A DNA stretch of 64,000 nt from Batillaria attramentaria (lineage: Eukaryota; Mollusca; Gastropoda; Batillariidae): assembly GCA_018292915.2 (NCBI GenBank), contig JACVVK020000001.1, forward strand, positions 1,475,001 to 1,539,000. Direction: 5' to 3'. The notes under the pieces are model-generated. The model was not told where the DNA came from, ran no database searches, and saw only the letters and a list, made by a program, of their open reading frames with translations. Below, one piece after another: positions 35,525 through 50,039 of the stretch (position 1 is its first letter; every line of letters starts with the position of its first letter). Position numbers and translations under genes: made by a program.

Positions 35525-38182
35525 ACATGTATGTGTTTGTTTTCTTGTGTTTGTCATTTCATGTTTGCTTGTTTTTTAAGTGCTCAAACGTTTGCACACA
35601 AATGAATCCAACACAAGCCCATCATACCCTTATGGTATAGGCAGATGAATATACGAACCTGATGCATCATTGCTCTGAAGGTTTTGTCCCGAACTCTGAC
35701 TGTCAGATTCTCACCAGAAATTGCAAAGAAGTAGCCCTGTGGACATGAACACAAACTTATAATACTAGTTTCAACTTCAAGATATCCAGGCTGTGAATTA
35801 TCAGCAGGACCAGCAAGAAAACACTGTACGATGGACAAATGTTGACGTTGTCAAAGAAATTTTCGGACAATCTTGAAGAACTCTATGATACACACCATTT
35901 TGCACTGTTCTCAAAATGCAGATTCAATGATGATGCCACTGATGTGCACAGCCAGCGAGAAGCATATAACATCAAACAAAATATTTCCACACGTACTTGT
36001 ACTTCAGTGGTTTTAAAATGGTAAGTCGACAAGAAAGAACAGGCTTTCACAGCGGAACAAATGTAGAAATTTAATTCCTTTGGAATCCATGAATTGACAT
36101 GTACCCAGAGTCTGACTGACAAGTCGTTGCAGCCAATCACAGTGCACCAATATTCCAACAGACAAATCACATGTGTGGAACTGTCTGTCGGAGTATTCGA
36201 GGGTTCCCTGCCACAACATCCTATCTCTCTCTCTATCTGTATTGAAAGCAAGGAACCCTTGATCAGCTTGACAAAGATGCAGTGTAGTGGCAACAACAAA
36301 AAAAATTAAAAAAAAAGATGCCAATTGTGTCATTTGTGGAGAAAAGACCATTACGTCAATGCCTTTCATCTCAAAATTGCCCCTTTTCCCATCAAATGAT
36401 GTCAGGGACTTACCACGTGTCGCCATTGCACAGCAAAAATAAAATCACATGGGTTGCCATGGAGAACCAGAGGGCGTGCATGGCTACAGGCCTGCAGGAC
36501 TACATGTTAATCAACCTCGCCACACCCAACTTTATGTAGTACAGTGATACAATACATGGAGTCAAAGTTTGTAGCCTTACCCACCCACTCACCCCCCCCC
36601 CCCACCCCCCGACCTATCAAGTAGCCACCAAAAGTTTCTTAGCTTACCTGTGCAAACATGGCAAAGCAGGAGATAACGCCAAGTCCAGCGAGAAGAAGGC
36701 TGTACATCATGATGTCTTCCTCTTGTTCATTCAGGTCAGGGTTTGAAAAGACCTGTATAGTGTTGCATTCAGTTAGTCAGTCCATATATGACAATGGCTG
36801 TGAGTCAAGTACCGTGAGCCTAAGCATACTGTTCTCATCTGTCATCGCTATACGAAACAAGGGCTTCGTATCCACCGGTCACAGACCCATTCATTTTTGA
36901 CGACTTCCTAACCAACGCAGATATATGTCCCGTCATTTCTGCGCCACTTTAAACAGTATTCAGGACAAATGTCAATCATCCTGGGCCCGTATGTATAAGT
37001 CAAGGTTAATTTAACCCAGGGCTACGGGCTTAACCCAGACTGGGACAAAAGAAACCCAAAATTAAATACAAAAGGAAGCAAAGAAAGGAAGAAAAAAAAA
37101 TCCTTCTATAATGACTTAGGCACCTTGCTGGAATGGGCCCGCTTCTTGATTTAAAACAAAAAACAACAGAAAACTTAACCCTAGAGCTAGTTTAGTTCGA
37201 GGTTAGACTCTAGCCCCGGGGCTAAAAGCCCTAACCTCGACTATTGCATACGGCGAACCCAGGACACTAATTTAGTCCTACAGCCTTCACAAAAAGTTAA
37301 GGACCACTTGCAAATATCATTCAACTTTTGTCGTGGTGGCATGCTGGTGTAGTGCTGATTATCGCTGAAACAGCGGCTTATGTAGGCAAACAAATGAGCA
37401 CAGTTCATAACCAGGGATGCATTCTTTGACCTGCATCTCATTTTTGCCGTGCAGAAAGCCCCAGGTATCGCTCACTAAACACTAAAACTCGGTCTAGTTT
37501 TGCCGAAATTGCAGATTTTTCAACGCGCCAAGCATGCTGTGTGACACGCACGTGCCATCCACACAGTGGTCGCCATGTTCACTAATTACCCCTTAACCTT
37601 GCTACCGAATTTTACGGGAAAAATCTTATTCGCTTATTTTTTCTGATTTATTGAAACTGTCACCCATTATGTTGACTGGTCCTTAACTTTTTGTGAAGAC
37701 TGTATTATACATGTAGTTCCCATGGACATGAAGTGCTGTGAAATCATCATACCACAACACTGTTGCTTGCCACCGCTGTAATTTAAAAACAAGAACCATT
37801 TCAACACTGTAACAAAAGTAAAAAGAACAGCTCAAATGAAGAAGCAGATTGGGCACTAACTCCAATGATTTTGCCGAAGATAACTGCGAACGCTGGCTGG
37901 ACACCTCCGTTGATGATTGCCGCTATGCAGCCCAGTAAAATGTAGCCCCATTCTGGGGCATTCATCCGCATCAGACGTGTCATTGGTGCATCAGGTAAGT
38001 CTTCTTCTTCCTCCTCACCCTAAAACAAAAAGGGAAATTCCTCATGCATCTACAGCAGCAAACAAACAATGGGCAAGTCTTTTGAGTGAGAGGGGAAATC
38101 AGCTCTTTCAGAAAAACAAAAAAAAGAAGAAACACCTTCAGTACACCTGCAAGTATAATATTATGTATACACACGTAGCTTT

Positions 38183-38216
<34 letters not shown>

Positions 38217-39302
38217 CAGCTGTAGGCTGACAGGCTGACACAACAACACTACTGTAAAGACATCACTCATCTACAACAAAATCTGCTTTTTCGAAAAAAA
38301 AAAAATGAATACTCTCATTAGCAAACCATGCGAAATGCGTAGCACTCCCATTGCCTTGAGCTGTCTCTGAAGCTAAACTGCTCTTTTTACTGTGGGATGA
38401 GTGCTGACTCTTCTGTAAAACGTTTTAAAACATTTTTCACACCATCGAAAGTTTCACTCTGCGCATATGTAAAGTGTATGTCAGAAACTGGTCGAGTTGG
38501 ATCAAATGTGGAACGTGCATGGAACTTGATGGGAACGCATTTTGGGGTGTAGCTGTTTATTTCTTTCTTTTTTAAATTAGGGAAACTGTATTTCAGCGAT
38601 GATTATCTTAACTTTGTTCTAGATACCAGATATCGTAAAAAATAGGAAACATTACAGATGTTTGGCAACTATGTACACTTCACAGTTCACAAAGCTGCAT
38701 AAGTAATGATGATAACAATGTGTTTTGAACAGGCGCTTTTCCTAATTTCTTGGCTCAAAGCGCTACAAACTAAACATACCGGTAACACACATGCTCTCAC
38801 ACAGCCGACATATACACGTTACAATCCCTTGGTGTGAGTGGTCAGTTCAGCTGTTTAGGTTTTGGAATTTACAACTGCATTTATTTTTAAATTTTGCGGT
38901 CATGGCATCAAACGAACATCTTCAATACTGCATTGAAGATACAGGATCAAGCTAGAGATATTAATTATATTTAAATATTATCTGAGGATATATATATAAT
39001 TTTGTGTTATGCTTGAGATTCAAAAGAAGGACTAACTGTAAAGTGAAACTCAAATTCCCTTACAGTCCACCAAACAGCACGCACTCTTCGTCCTTCATCT
39101 GAAAAACAACTGAACGTTCCCTGTCGAAACCTCAAAACAGTTGACGAGCACGCGTTTAGCTTTGCTGCCCCGTCACTCTGGAACGCACTACCTTCCGGCC
39201 TGAGAGACCAGTCGAACACAGATCATTTCAAGTCTGACTTGAAAACGCATCTGTTTCAGCTGACTTTCAACTAAGCCCACTTACCTCCTCCTGATTCAGC
39301 TG

Positions 39303-39378
<76 letters not shown>

Positions 39379-39911
39379 ATATTTGTTGGTATGAGTGCGG
39401 GAGTCACTCTGTGAGAATTTGCGCTATACAAGTACAATTTATTATTATTATTATTCCATGTATTATTAAACCTCCTAATAACGACTGATTCCTAAAGCTA
39501 TAGCACACTACTCTGTCTGCCATTTCCTACCTTCTTCTTCTTCTTCTTCTTCTTCTCTTCTTTGTCAGTCTCAGATACAGACATGGTGCGTGCTCGCTCA
39601 AGATGCTTCCCTCCATCAGACAGCATGCGTTTCAACTGACGAGCACTGCCACGAGCTGCATCTTCACGTTCGAAGGCTTCGATTTCCTCTGCAAGTGTGA
39701 ACGTTGGAAATATTAGTGGCATGTGAAAATTTAGATCAATAAAATGAGGAAGTGAATAAGTGAAAATACACTAAGAAAAAAGATATAAGACAAAAAGCCA
39801 AGAAGAAAACACACAAAAAATTGATAGTTATTCATGTTTGTCATCAGTGATACCTCTTCTTTCTCACTCTGTGAGCGTGCGTGAGCGAGTGTGTGTGTGT
39901 GTGTCTTTATG

Positions 39912-39957
<46 letters not shown>

Positions 39958-39965
39958 TTTATGCA

Positions 39966-40036
<71 letters not shown>

Positions 40037-40043
40037 CTTTACG

Positions 40044-40099
<56 letters not shown>

Positions 40100-40107
40100 T
40101 TTATGCA

Positions 40108-40167
<60 letters not shown>

Positions 40168-40225
40168 CTGGATAATGATTGGAGGAGAAAGAGATGTTTT
40201 AGACATAAAGAGAGGGAGAGAGAGA

Positions 40226-40267
<42 letters not shown>

Positions 40268-42792
40268 GAAGATTTACCAAAGACCAAAAAAGGTAGGCAG
40301 TTTGTCTCAAACTGGACTTTCAGTCCTAGGTCTGACATTAACTCATATCTACACAAATAATGTAAGTAAATACTGTGCCTGTTGCCCAAGTAAATTTTGG
40401 TCTGTTTTAAGAATTGATAGGACAGTTCATGGGTGGGGGTAGGGGGGGGGGGGGGGGGGAGGGGGAATGTTAAAAAATACCAAACCAAAAACTTTTTCAA
40501 TTTTTTAGAAATGGTTTGACATGAATACTGATAGACACCTGTACCATCATTCTAAAGCAATCAAAGTCATATACTGTGTTATTTGTTGGGGACTGAATGT
40601 TTGTTTTGATGAAAATAAACAAAAACAGGTGACGTATTCATGCACCGACACACACTGCATGCAAAAATTCACCTACAAAAACACTTACCAGTTTGACATA
40701 TAACAAAAGTAATCCACCAGTATCCATACAGGTAACAAGATTCACAAAGTACATCTCAGAACAGGTACAAAACAATAATCCATCATGCAGGTGAGTCACG
40801 GGATAGGTAAGGCACAAGTGAGTCACATATAAGACCAGTTAGAAACATGAGAGCAAAAAAACGAAAGTACGATCCACAGTCACGAGGCCCTCATGCTGCG
40901 AGCGGCCGATACCAGTTGCCAAAGGAATGAGGGCCTCGTGCTGCGGCCAGAAAAGCGTTAAGCTTGAGTAACACGTACATTACCAAAGGCAAGCTGCTGA
41001 ATTGTCTTTTGTTATGCTGTGTTCATCCTTTTTTTGCTAATGTATAGTTAACATCAATTTCTTTTTTCACAGCTCATTCATATTCGCCAAATGCACTTAT
41101 CTACTCAAATCAAGAGTGTTCGAAAGCTATAAACATCAGGCTGTTACACAATGCTCAATGCTCAAGCAATGACATGCACAGGGAGGGATGGGGGGAGGAG
41201 GGGGAGGCAACCGTGCAGGGTGGAGGGGTGGGGTGGGGGGGACCACTGTTGTGGTGGGGTGTACACTAGGTTCAAAAAGGGGCGGTCGGTGGTCTAGTGG
41301 TTAAGAGACCTGTCACCAATGCGAGAGGTCAAGGGTTCGAGTCCCACTCGGGGCAAAGAATTTTTCCTTCTCGTATGTGGCACCGTTCATTCGGGCCGAT
41401 CGTCGGGGGTTCTCTCCGGGTACTCCGGCTTCCTCCCCCTCTGCTTTGGAAATGTTCAGCCCACAAAATTTGAAAAATAAATGCAATTCTAAATCCCGAA
41501 ATTTAAATAGCTGAGCTGACCCTTCGCACCACGTGATTGTAATGTGTTTATGTCCAGTGTGTGAGAGAATGCGTGTGATTCACGTGAGCGTGCGTGTTGG
41601 GTTCAGTTCGCGGCGCTTTGAGCCGATTCAGGAAATTGGGTAAAGCGCCTATACAATACTCATTATTATTATTATTATTATTAAAAAGGAACCTCAGGTG
41701 GTGGAAGACAAAGACAGAAAAAAATGATCAAAAGTCCTGCAAGTGTACCTTGTCCTTCTTCTTCTTCGTTATCCTCTGGCAGCCATGAGAGAGTAGAAAT
41801 GTTACACGTACAATCAATAGCACGGTGAAGACAGAAATGGAAGTGAACAGATGTATGACTAGATGCATGATGACAATGGGCGGGAGAATGCCACTCTGTA
41901 TGAAAATATATTGTGACACTCCATTTCGTAACGGAGACCCTTTTTGTGTTTTTTTTGGTTTGTTGTTGTTGTTTTCTTTTCTTTTGTTTCATTTTTACGT
42001 CACGGCATCTAACACTGAAGAAATCAGGCATCAGGAACCCTCATCTACTTCTTTGCAATCACTGCTATTCAGAAACAGAAGCACGCGTATATGTGCTCAC
42101 CGCACAAGGTCTGCTTTGACCCTTCACTGAATCAAACACAGGGGCATGTTATGCTTGGACAAAGAGAACACTTTCAAGGACTTGGATTTCACTTTGCAGA
42201 GAACAAATTTCTTTAACTCTGGTTAAGTTAGGTGCAAACTGTTATTTTAAGCAGGCTTAAAACACATCAGACAAAATGACAAGAGCAGAAATGTTAACAG
42301 TGCAGAAATGCTGGCCTGTTACTATTAACTAGTGCAAGTTATCATCAGTGTACCGACGTAAAATGGGCAAAAAAGGCAATAGGGGATATATTTGATGTGT
42401 CATGCTACAGACAGCAGAGTTATGGATAAATTCAGTTTTCACACAAATATAATGGTGTTTTTTATATAAAGCAGGCAGCACAAGCCATATGTATAATGTA
42501 ATCTGAGCTAAATGTAATTATGTTTATTATCAAAGTAAAAATACCTTCATCTTCATCCTCTTGGGTGTGTTTATGAGTCTGGAACACATAAAAATAAGAC
42601 ATGTGCCATCAAAATTACATTCAATGTTAAGTAAAAGCTTTCAAAGCTGCCTATAGTTCTGCCTCTTTCTAAAACGCGAGTATCCCTACACCTGGTGTTC
42701 ATACCAAAATAATATCTTTCAGGAAACTGACACAAAGGTTACTTCGCCGTTTAAAACCACAAAAAAAGAACAGGTGTCCTGTATGATCCATC

Positions 42793-42845
<53 letters not shown>

Positions 42846-43019
42846 ACAAATCCAAAATACTCCCTCCCCCCCCCCCCCCCCCCAACCCACTCCCAACTTT
42901 TATCGTTTGCACTTTGAGGTACTGACATGAAGTTCATGTTTTCTGATGAGATGAGCTTGCAGTCAATCCAGCTACATCCAAAACTGACCACACACACGCA
43001 CGCATGCACGCACGCGCGT

Positions 43020-43085
<66 letters not shown>

Positions 43086-46000
43086 CATGAGACAGCAACA
43101 AGTGAAAACGATGCCGCAGTCACCTGATTTGTGACAAGCGTGAAGTAGATGCCCTTCTTTGCCATCAGTTCCTCGTGTGTGCCCTGCTCGGACACCACGC
43201 CATCCTTGAAGCCCACAATGATGTCAGCCGTCTTAATGGTGGACAGGCGATGTGCAACGACGATCGTTGTTCTGCCCTGCCTTGCCTGAAACATATCATC
43301 TTAACATGCAGCCACAAGTACGTATGCAGCAGCTGCCACTATTTCTCAATTGATCAAAATTTTTCAGGCTATTGTACTGCCCATCTGTTTGAAGGAAACA
43401 GGTTTGCAGGTTAACTTCTCATTATAAAGCAGGAATTTAAATTACCCCTCAAACAGTATCTACAAGATGTAAAGGATCGTTCACATAAAGATGAAAAAAA
43501 CACCTATCTTGATTAACAAACTGGTGTTTCATCAGCAGCCCCCCCCCCCCCTCCATGCACACACTGAGATAAAAAAAACATCTATCTTGATTGACAAACT
43601 GGTGTTTCATCAGCAGCCCCTCCCCCCCCCTCCCCTGCACACACTGACACATACAGACACACACACACACAAAAGGCTGTATTAACCCAGTGCATGAATG
43701 AAACAAACTCACAGGGGCAAACGATGTTCATGATTCCAGAGTGAAGGGAAGCAACTAGAGTATACGGATGTGTAAAACTACAGGCAGTGACTTCCAAACA
43801 TCATTAGCATGGTACGCATTTGCAGACAGACACACAGCAAAGGTGGCGACAGGACAAGGTGATGTATGTCAGTTGTTACTGGTACTAATGGGCACATTTA
43901 CCTTGTCCAGAGCATCCTGCACGATCTTCTCACTCTCCGTGTCCAGGGCAGATGTGGCCTCGTCCAGCAGAAGAATGCGTGGGTTCCTGACCAGAGCTCG
44001 TGCAATGGCCACACGCTGCTTCTGACCACCGCTGAGTTGTGCTCCACGCTCACCCACCAACGTGTTGTATTTCTGAGATATTAAGAAAGCAAACCCACGG
44101 GGTGATGTTCACTTACTGGAGGAAACAAGGAAACCTTAAATAACACATCATGCACCCTGTTCCATTTTCAGTCAAGTTGTTCAATCAAACTTATAACCAG
44201 CTGACAGATCAACATTTCTAATGTCAAACAGAGGACCCCTCTTTTGCCAAAGACTGAAGAATTAACAATTATTTACGGACACTAAAATGATGACTAATCA
44301 ACAACAACAACAAAACCTGGTTATAATTGTAAGCCTAGGAATTTTAACGACGTTTAAACACTAAAATGGCAAAAGCAATTGTGACACACCCAGACGGAAC
44401 TCAGGTGAGCACCACCATTTTTGTGGAACACGAAAAGTGGTTGCTACGATCATACAGTCATAAAGCAGCATATGAACTGATGGCAGCAGATAGTTCAATA
44501 AAAATTGCAGCGCAAAAAAACAAGTCACATCAGTTCAAAGTCTCTGTTTCAAATTTTTCAAGAAGAAGTTCATCGTCTCAGAAAAACTGTACCTCAGGGA
44601 GGCTTGAGATGAAGTCATGTGCATTGGCGTTCCGCGCAGCAGCTTCAATTTCCTGCTGTGAGACGCCCTCCCGGCCGTAGCTTATATTTTCAGCAATGGT
44701 GGTGGCAAACAGCACCGGCTCTTGAGACACGACGCCGATATGCTCTCTCAGCCAGCGCACATTCAGCTCACGGATATCAGTTCCATCCAGCATTACCTTT
44801 CAAATATAAAGGAAAAAAAAATCATGTTATCAAAGTAACTAGATGTGAGCTGAGAGTGGGGGTACAGTGACATATGCAGGCATGCCAGTTTTCGGGAACA
44901 CTCAGGATTTCCAGAATGAGAACTTTAAAAAATTAGATTTACTGGATTCAGAACTTTAAAAAATTCACTTTGCCGGACTGAGAACTTACAAAAATTCAAT
45001 TTTCCGGATTAGCAAAATCAGCAAGCAACAGGTTCCATATTACGGGGTAGCTGCCGAGAATACTTGAAATGCCACATGTCAAGCACTTCTTTTTTTGTTT
45101 CTGTTTTTTTTTTTTTTTTTTGCTTGTGGGTGCTGCTGCTCGGGCTCATGGCTTTGGTGAGAAAGTAATCGGACATGTGAAAATCAGGGCTTAAAACTGT
45201 CCAAAGATCCAAAAAGTGGAAAAGTGTGTAGCTTGTCCCATGTCCAGATAAAACAGGCGGTCGGTGGTCTAGTGGTTAAGAGACTTGTCGCCAATGCGAG
45301 AGGTCAGGGGTTCAAGTCCCACTCAGGGCAAAGAATTTTTCCTTCTCGTATGTGGCACCGTTCATTCGGGCCAATCGTCGGGTGTTCTCTCCGGGTACTC
45401 CGGCTTCCTCCCCCTCTGCTTTGGAAATGTTCAGCCCACCAAACTTGAAAAATAAATGCAATTCTAAATTCTGAAATTTAAATAGCTGAGCTGACCCTTC
45501 GCACCACGTGATTGTAATGTGTTTATGTCCAGTGTGTGAGAGATTGCGTGTGATTCACGTGAGCATGCATGCTGGGTTCAGTCTGCGGTGCTATGAGCCG
45601 ATTCATGAAATTGGGTAAAGCGCCTATACAATACTCATTATTATTATTCGATCACAAGTAGAGGATACCTTGCCCTGTTCTGTATCGTAGAAACGCTGCA
45701 TCAGCTGCACGGTGGTACTTTTCCCACAGCCGCTGGATCCCACCAGAGCGACAGTCTGCCCTGGTCTCACTGTCAGGTTTAGGCCGTTCAAAATCTGTAG
45801 GCAAAATGTCAGTGGATCACCTACACCGTGACCAAAGACATGAGGCACTACGTAACACAAGCGTACTTTGTAACTGTAAGGCAGTGACCATCAGCAGTAT
45901 AGTGATGCGGGGCACCCTAACTTATAAGCCCGATTTGCTGAATTAATTTGTCTTATGCTGAAAAATCCATGGAGGTAGTCCAGAATAATCCATTCTCAGT

Positions 46001-47382
46001 ACCACCAGAGTTAACTGCAAACAAACTAACAACGCATGATCACATCCCACTTCTCAAAAAGAAACACCGAACGAAACGACCGAATGATATTTTAAAATGT
46101 CATATTGCATGGGAAATAACTGACCTTGACATCTGGCCTTGAGGGATAGACAAAATGGACATCTTGAAAAGTGAGTGTCCCAGTGACAGACTGAGGCCTT
46201 TTGCCATCTTCCATCAGGTTGTCAATCTTGGGTTGCTGCAAGTATGAATAAAGGAGATGTACATGTAATACTTAGAGTGAATCCTGGGGTGAGCGGTAGT
46301 CTAATAGGTATCGCATCGGATTTAGCCGCTGCGCTACTGAACGGCCGTCACCAATGTCATGCCGATGAAGCGTGGGTTCGAGCCCAGGTAGAGCTTGTGT
46401 TATGTGATACCGGTTTTTTCTGGCTACCGGGCTGCTCATCGGGGGTTTCTCTCCGGGTTATCCAGCTTTCTCCCCAAGCAAAAATTGTACAAAAAAATAT
46501 AGGATAGGTATTGGGTGGCGCTGCACCGTGGCGACGTGCTTCCCCCGGGGGAAGCAGCCCGAATTTCCCGAAAGGGATAATAAAGTAGTTTTTAAAATAA
46601 AATATAAAAAAAAAATACTAAGACACCCAACAGCACAGTCCGGACACTATGCCACACACTAAATAAATTAAGTTATAAAATCCAACATTAAAACGCACAA
46701 TCCTTCTTGAAAAAAGAAATGTAAAAATTATTATTCAGTTTGTAACACAACAGAAAAAAATACTGTCACATGTACTATCATCCAGATCCAGTTACTAAGA
46801 GCTAGTCACATTCAACAAGGTCAGGTTCACGTAGACAGAGCCACAAAAAAATCTGCTGTACAGAGCAGGAATGCTCTGATTGTGAAAAGCATCAGGACAG
46901 TCACTAACCTGCTGTTTACTCAGTATGGAAAGGCAGCAACTGACCATGCCAATGTTGACCTGATCTGGCCTCCAGTTCACACTTGACTGATAAACCCAGA
47001 TTCTCGAGATTTCCAAGCCCACCACAACTGAAAACGAGACTCAACACATGCCAGAATGCTCACCCCGATGCTCGCTGACCCATAGCAGCAGTGACTGGCT
47101 CTCACTTATTCCCTCTTGCTACACAAAGATTTCCCAATTAAAGTCAGGTACTGACCAGGTCAATCAGCTGGAAGATTGTGAAAGCGGCACCTCGGGCAGC
47201 CGACAAACTCTGAAAACTTGGACTGGCATTTCCGAGGGAAAAGGCACCAATCAAGACACAGAAGAACACCTGAAACACAAAGTGAAAGAATGTATGGCGT
47301 GCGTATGTGTGTCATCTGTGTGTGTGTGTGCATCTATGTGCATGCGTGCGTGCGTGTGTTTGTTTGTGTATGTGTGTGTATA

Positions 47383-47425
<43 letters not shown>

Positions 47426-47743
47426 GTGTGTGTGTGTGTATAATGTGTGTGCGCGCGCACACATGGAAAGTAAAGAAAAGTGACAGTGCACATGAAAACA
47501 TGGCCAAAGTGTTAAAATATCACTTCCGAGTTATTTATTTTGTGGAAACATTCATACTATGTACTTCCTGTTGCAAAAAAAACATAATAGTTTTAAGTGT
47601 GACAGTTGTTGAGCTATAACTATTTGAAGTCATCAGTCCATGTACCAGGTGACCTTTTGACTGGTCTAACTCAAAATAGTGCCCAGCGACTTCAGTCCTG
47701 TTTTCAAATGACCCCTCACAAATATATACACATGTTATAACCA

Positions 47744-47777
<34 letters not shown>

Positions 47778-49793
47778 AGAGAGAGGAAAAAAAGTAAGAG
47801 AGAAAGAGAGACAGACAGAGACAGACAGACAGACAGTCATACCAGCTTGCTACTACAATCAAACATAATGTTCTATGGGTCTTACAATGAGCATTGTTCC
47901 CACTGTGTAGTTGTCGGGCTCGTCTCGGGTCAGCTTGCCACCGTACCAGAAGCCAAGAGCGTATGAACCAAATATGACAAGCCACACAAAGCCCATCGAC
48001 AGCCCATTGCTGAAGCCTTTCTTGACACCAAAACTCCGTGCCTCGCCCAAGTTGTCATAATATCTATAGAGAAAAACCAACAGTATGTGTGTATGCCTTG
48101 AAAGAAAGGTGAATAAAGCCCTATCAAAAGACTGGTTGGTTGGCCCAGCTGCCGAATTAGCCTTGGCAAATTCTTCTGTCAGGAATGACCTTTTTGCTCT
48201 TTTAAAAAAAAAAAAAAAAAAATTCATGAAAAGAAATTGAAACCTGGAAGAATTGATGAATGCAAGAAACAACTCTGCGCAGCCATGTGGAGGAGGGAGA
48301 AAACATTTAAAACATTTCAACCTTACCTCTCTGCTTCTTTGTCTTGTCCACCAAAGGCAACCACAGTACGTATGGAGCTGAACACCTCCTCTGCCACTGC
48401 CCCGGCCTTAGCGTAAGCCTGAAGTTCCTTAGTCGTCATGGACGCTGCAAGCTGTGGATGCCAAAAAAAAAAAAAACGAACATTTCTGATTCAGCCACCG
48501 AAGCTCAGACTATGCATGACCTAAGGTGAAGGTACTTGTCTCAGAGTCAAAGAAAAGGAACAATTCCAACACAGTAAACCCTAGATAAAAAAATTAAAAA
48601 AAAATCTCGTGAGATTTACCAAAATACATGGAACACAACATGTTGCATACTTCATACCATGCCAAAATAGTGATAACTGGAGTACAGATGATCCTTCTGC
48701 ATCAAACGCAAAACAAAATGAATTCCGTAGAACAGGCTTATCCAAGAAAGAATCATCATACCGATCACAGATTCAGATCTCTACAGAGTCTAGACTAGTG
48801 ATAAAAAAAATGGAAAGGAGGGGAGAGGAGTTCTTGGTGAGCCCACAAAAATCTTTCAAACAGAAATATCTGCAACTTTTCCTTACCTTGCCGAAGAGTC
48901 CAGCAGAAATAACCAACAGGGGGCTTACAGCCAGGATCACCAAAGTCAGTTTCCACCCGTAGACAAACCCAATAATGAAACCAGCAATGGCACCACAGTT
49001 CCACTGGACGAAAGTGCCCACCTTGTCTCCAATGCCATCATGAATCTTCAGAACATCACTGGAAGAAAGACCAAATGAAACAAGTCACACACAAAAAAAA
49101 TAAAAGTAACAAAACATATGGGGTAAAAAGTTCCTTGGGAACTGATCACAAAAAAGGCAAGATTCAAAGAACACTAAAATATCTTATATACATGGTACAC
49201 TCAAGTCTCAGACAACCAGCCAGGTTACCTATGGTTGTTACAATACACATACATGTAATAGGAAGATACAATATATATCATACACACACACACAAGAAGA
49301 CATAATAGGAAAGGCAACATACTCAGCCAGACGAGTGTTGAGCTCCCCAATGTCATGCGTGTCAAACCAGGCAATGTCCTGGCGGAGGACGTTGTAGAGA
49401 AACTTATGACGGATGCGGTGGGCTTGTCTTTCAGCTGCGGTCATCCACAGGCAGACTTGCGCGTAGCCACACACTATCACCACCACACCGATAACTAAAA
49501 GGAAATAGTGACAGTTTTGTTTGGTCGTCACGTACATGCAGAAAGGTAAACACACCCATCCACTCACCCACCTGTCCCCCTCCAGCACACACACCCACCC
49601 CCCTCACACACACAGGCACACACGCATGCATGCACACAAGTCACACACAAAAAAAATAAAAGTAACAAAACATATGGGGTAAAAAGTTCCTTGGGAACTG
49701 ATCACAAAAAAGGCAAGATTCAAAGAACACTAAAATATCTTATATACATGGTACACTCACACACACACACACACACACCTCTCTCTCACACAT

Positions 49794-49865
<72 letters not shown>

Positions 49866-49916
49866 CTCTCACACATGCACACACACACACACACATGCAC
49901 ACACACACACACACAT

Positions 49917-49970
<54 letters not shown>

Positions 49971-49981
49971 CTCTCACACAT

Positions 49982-50039
<58 letters not shown>

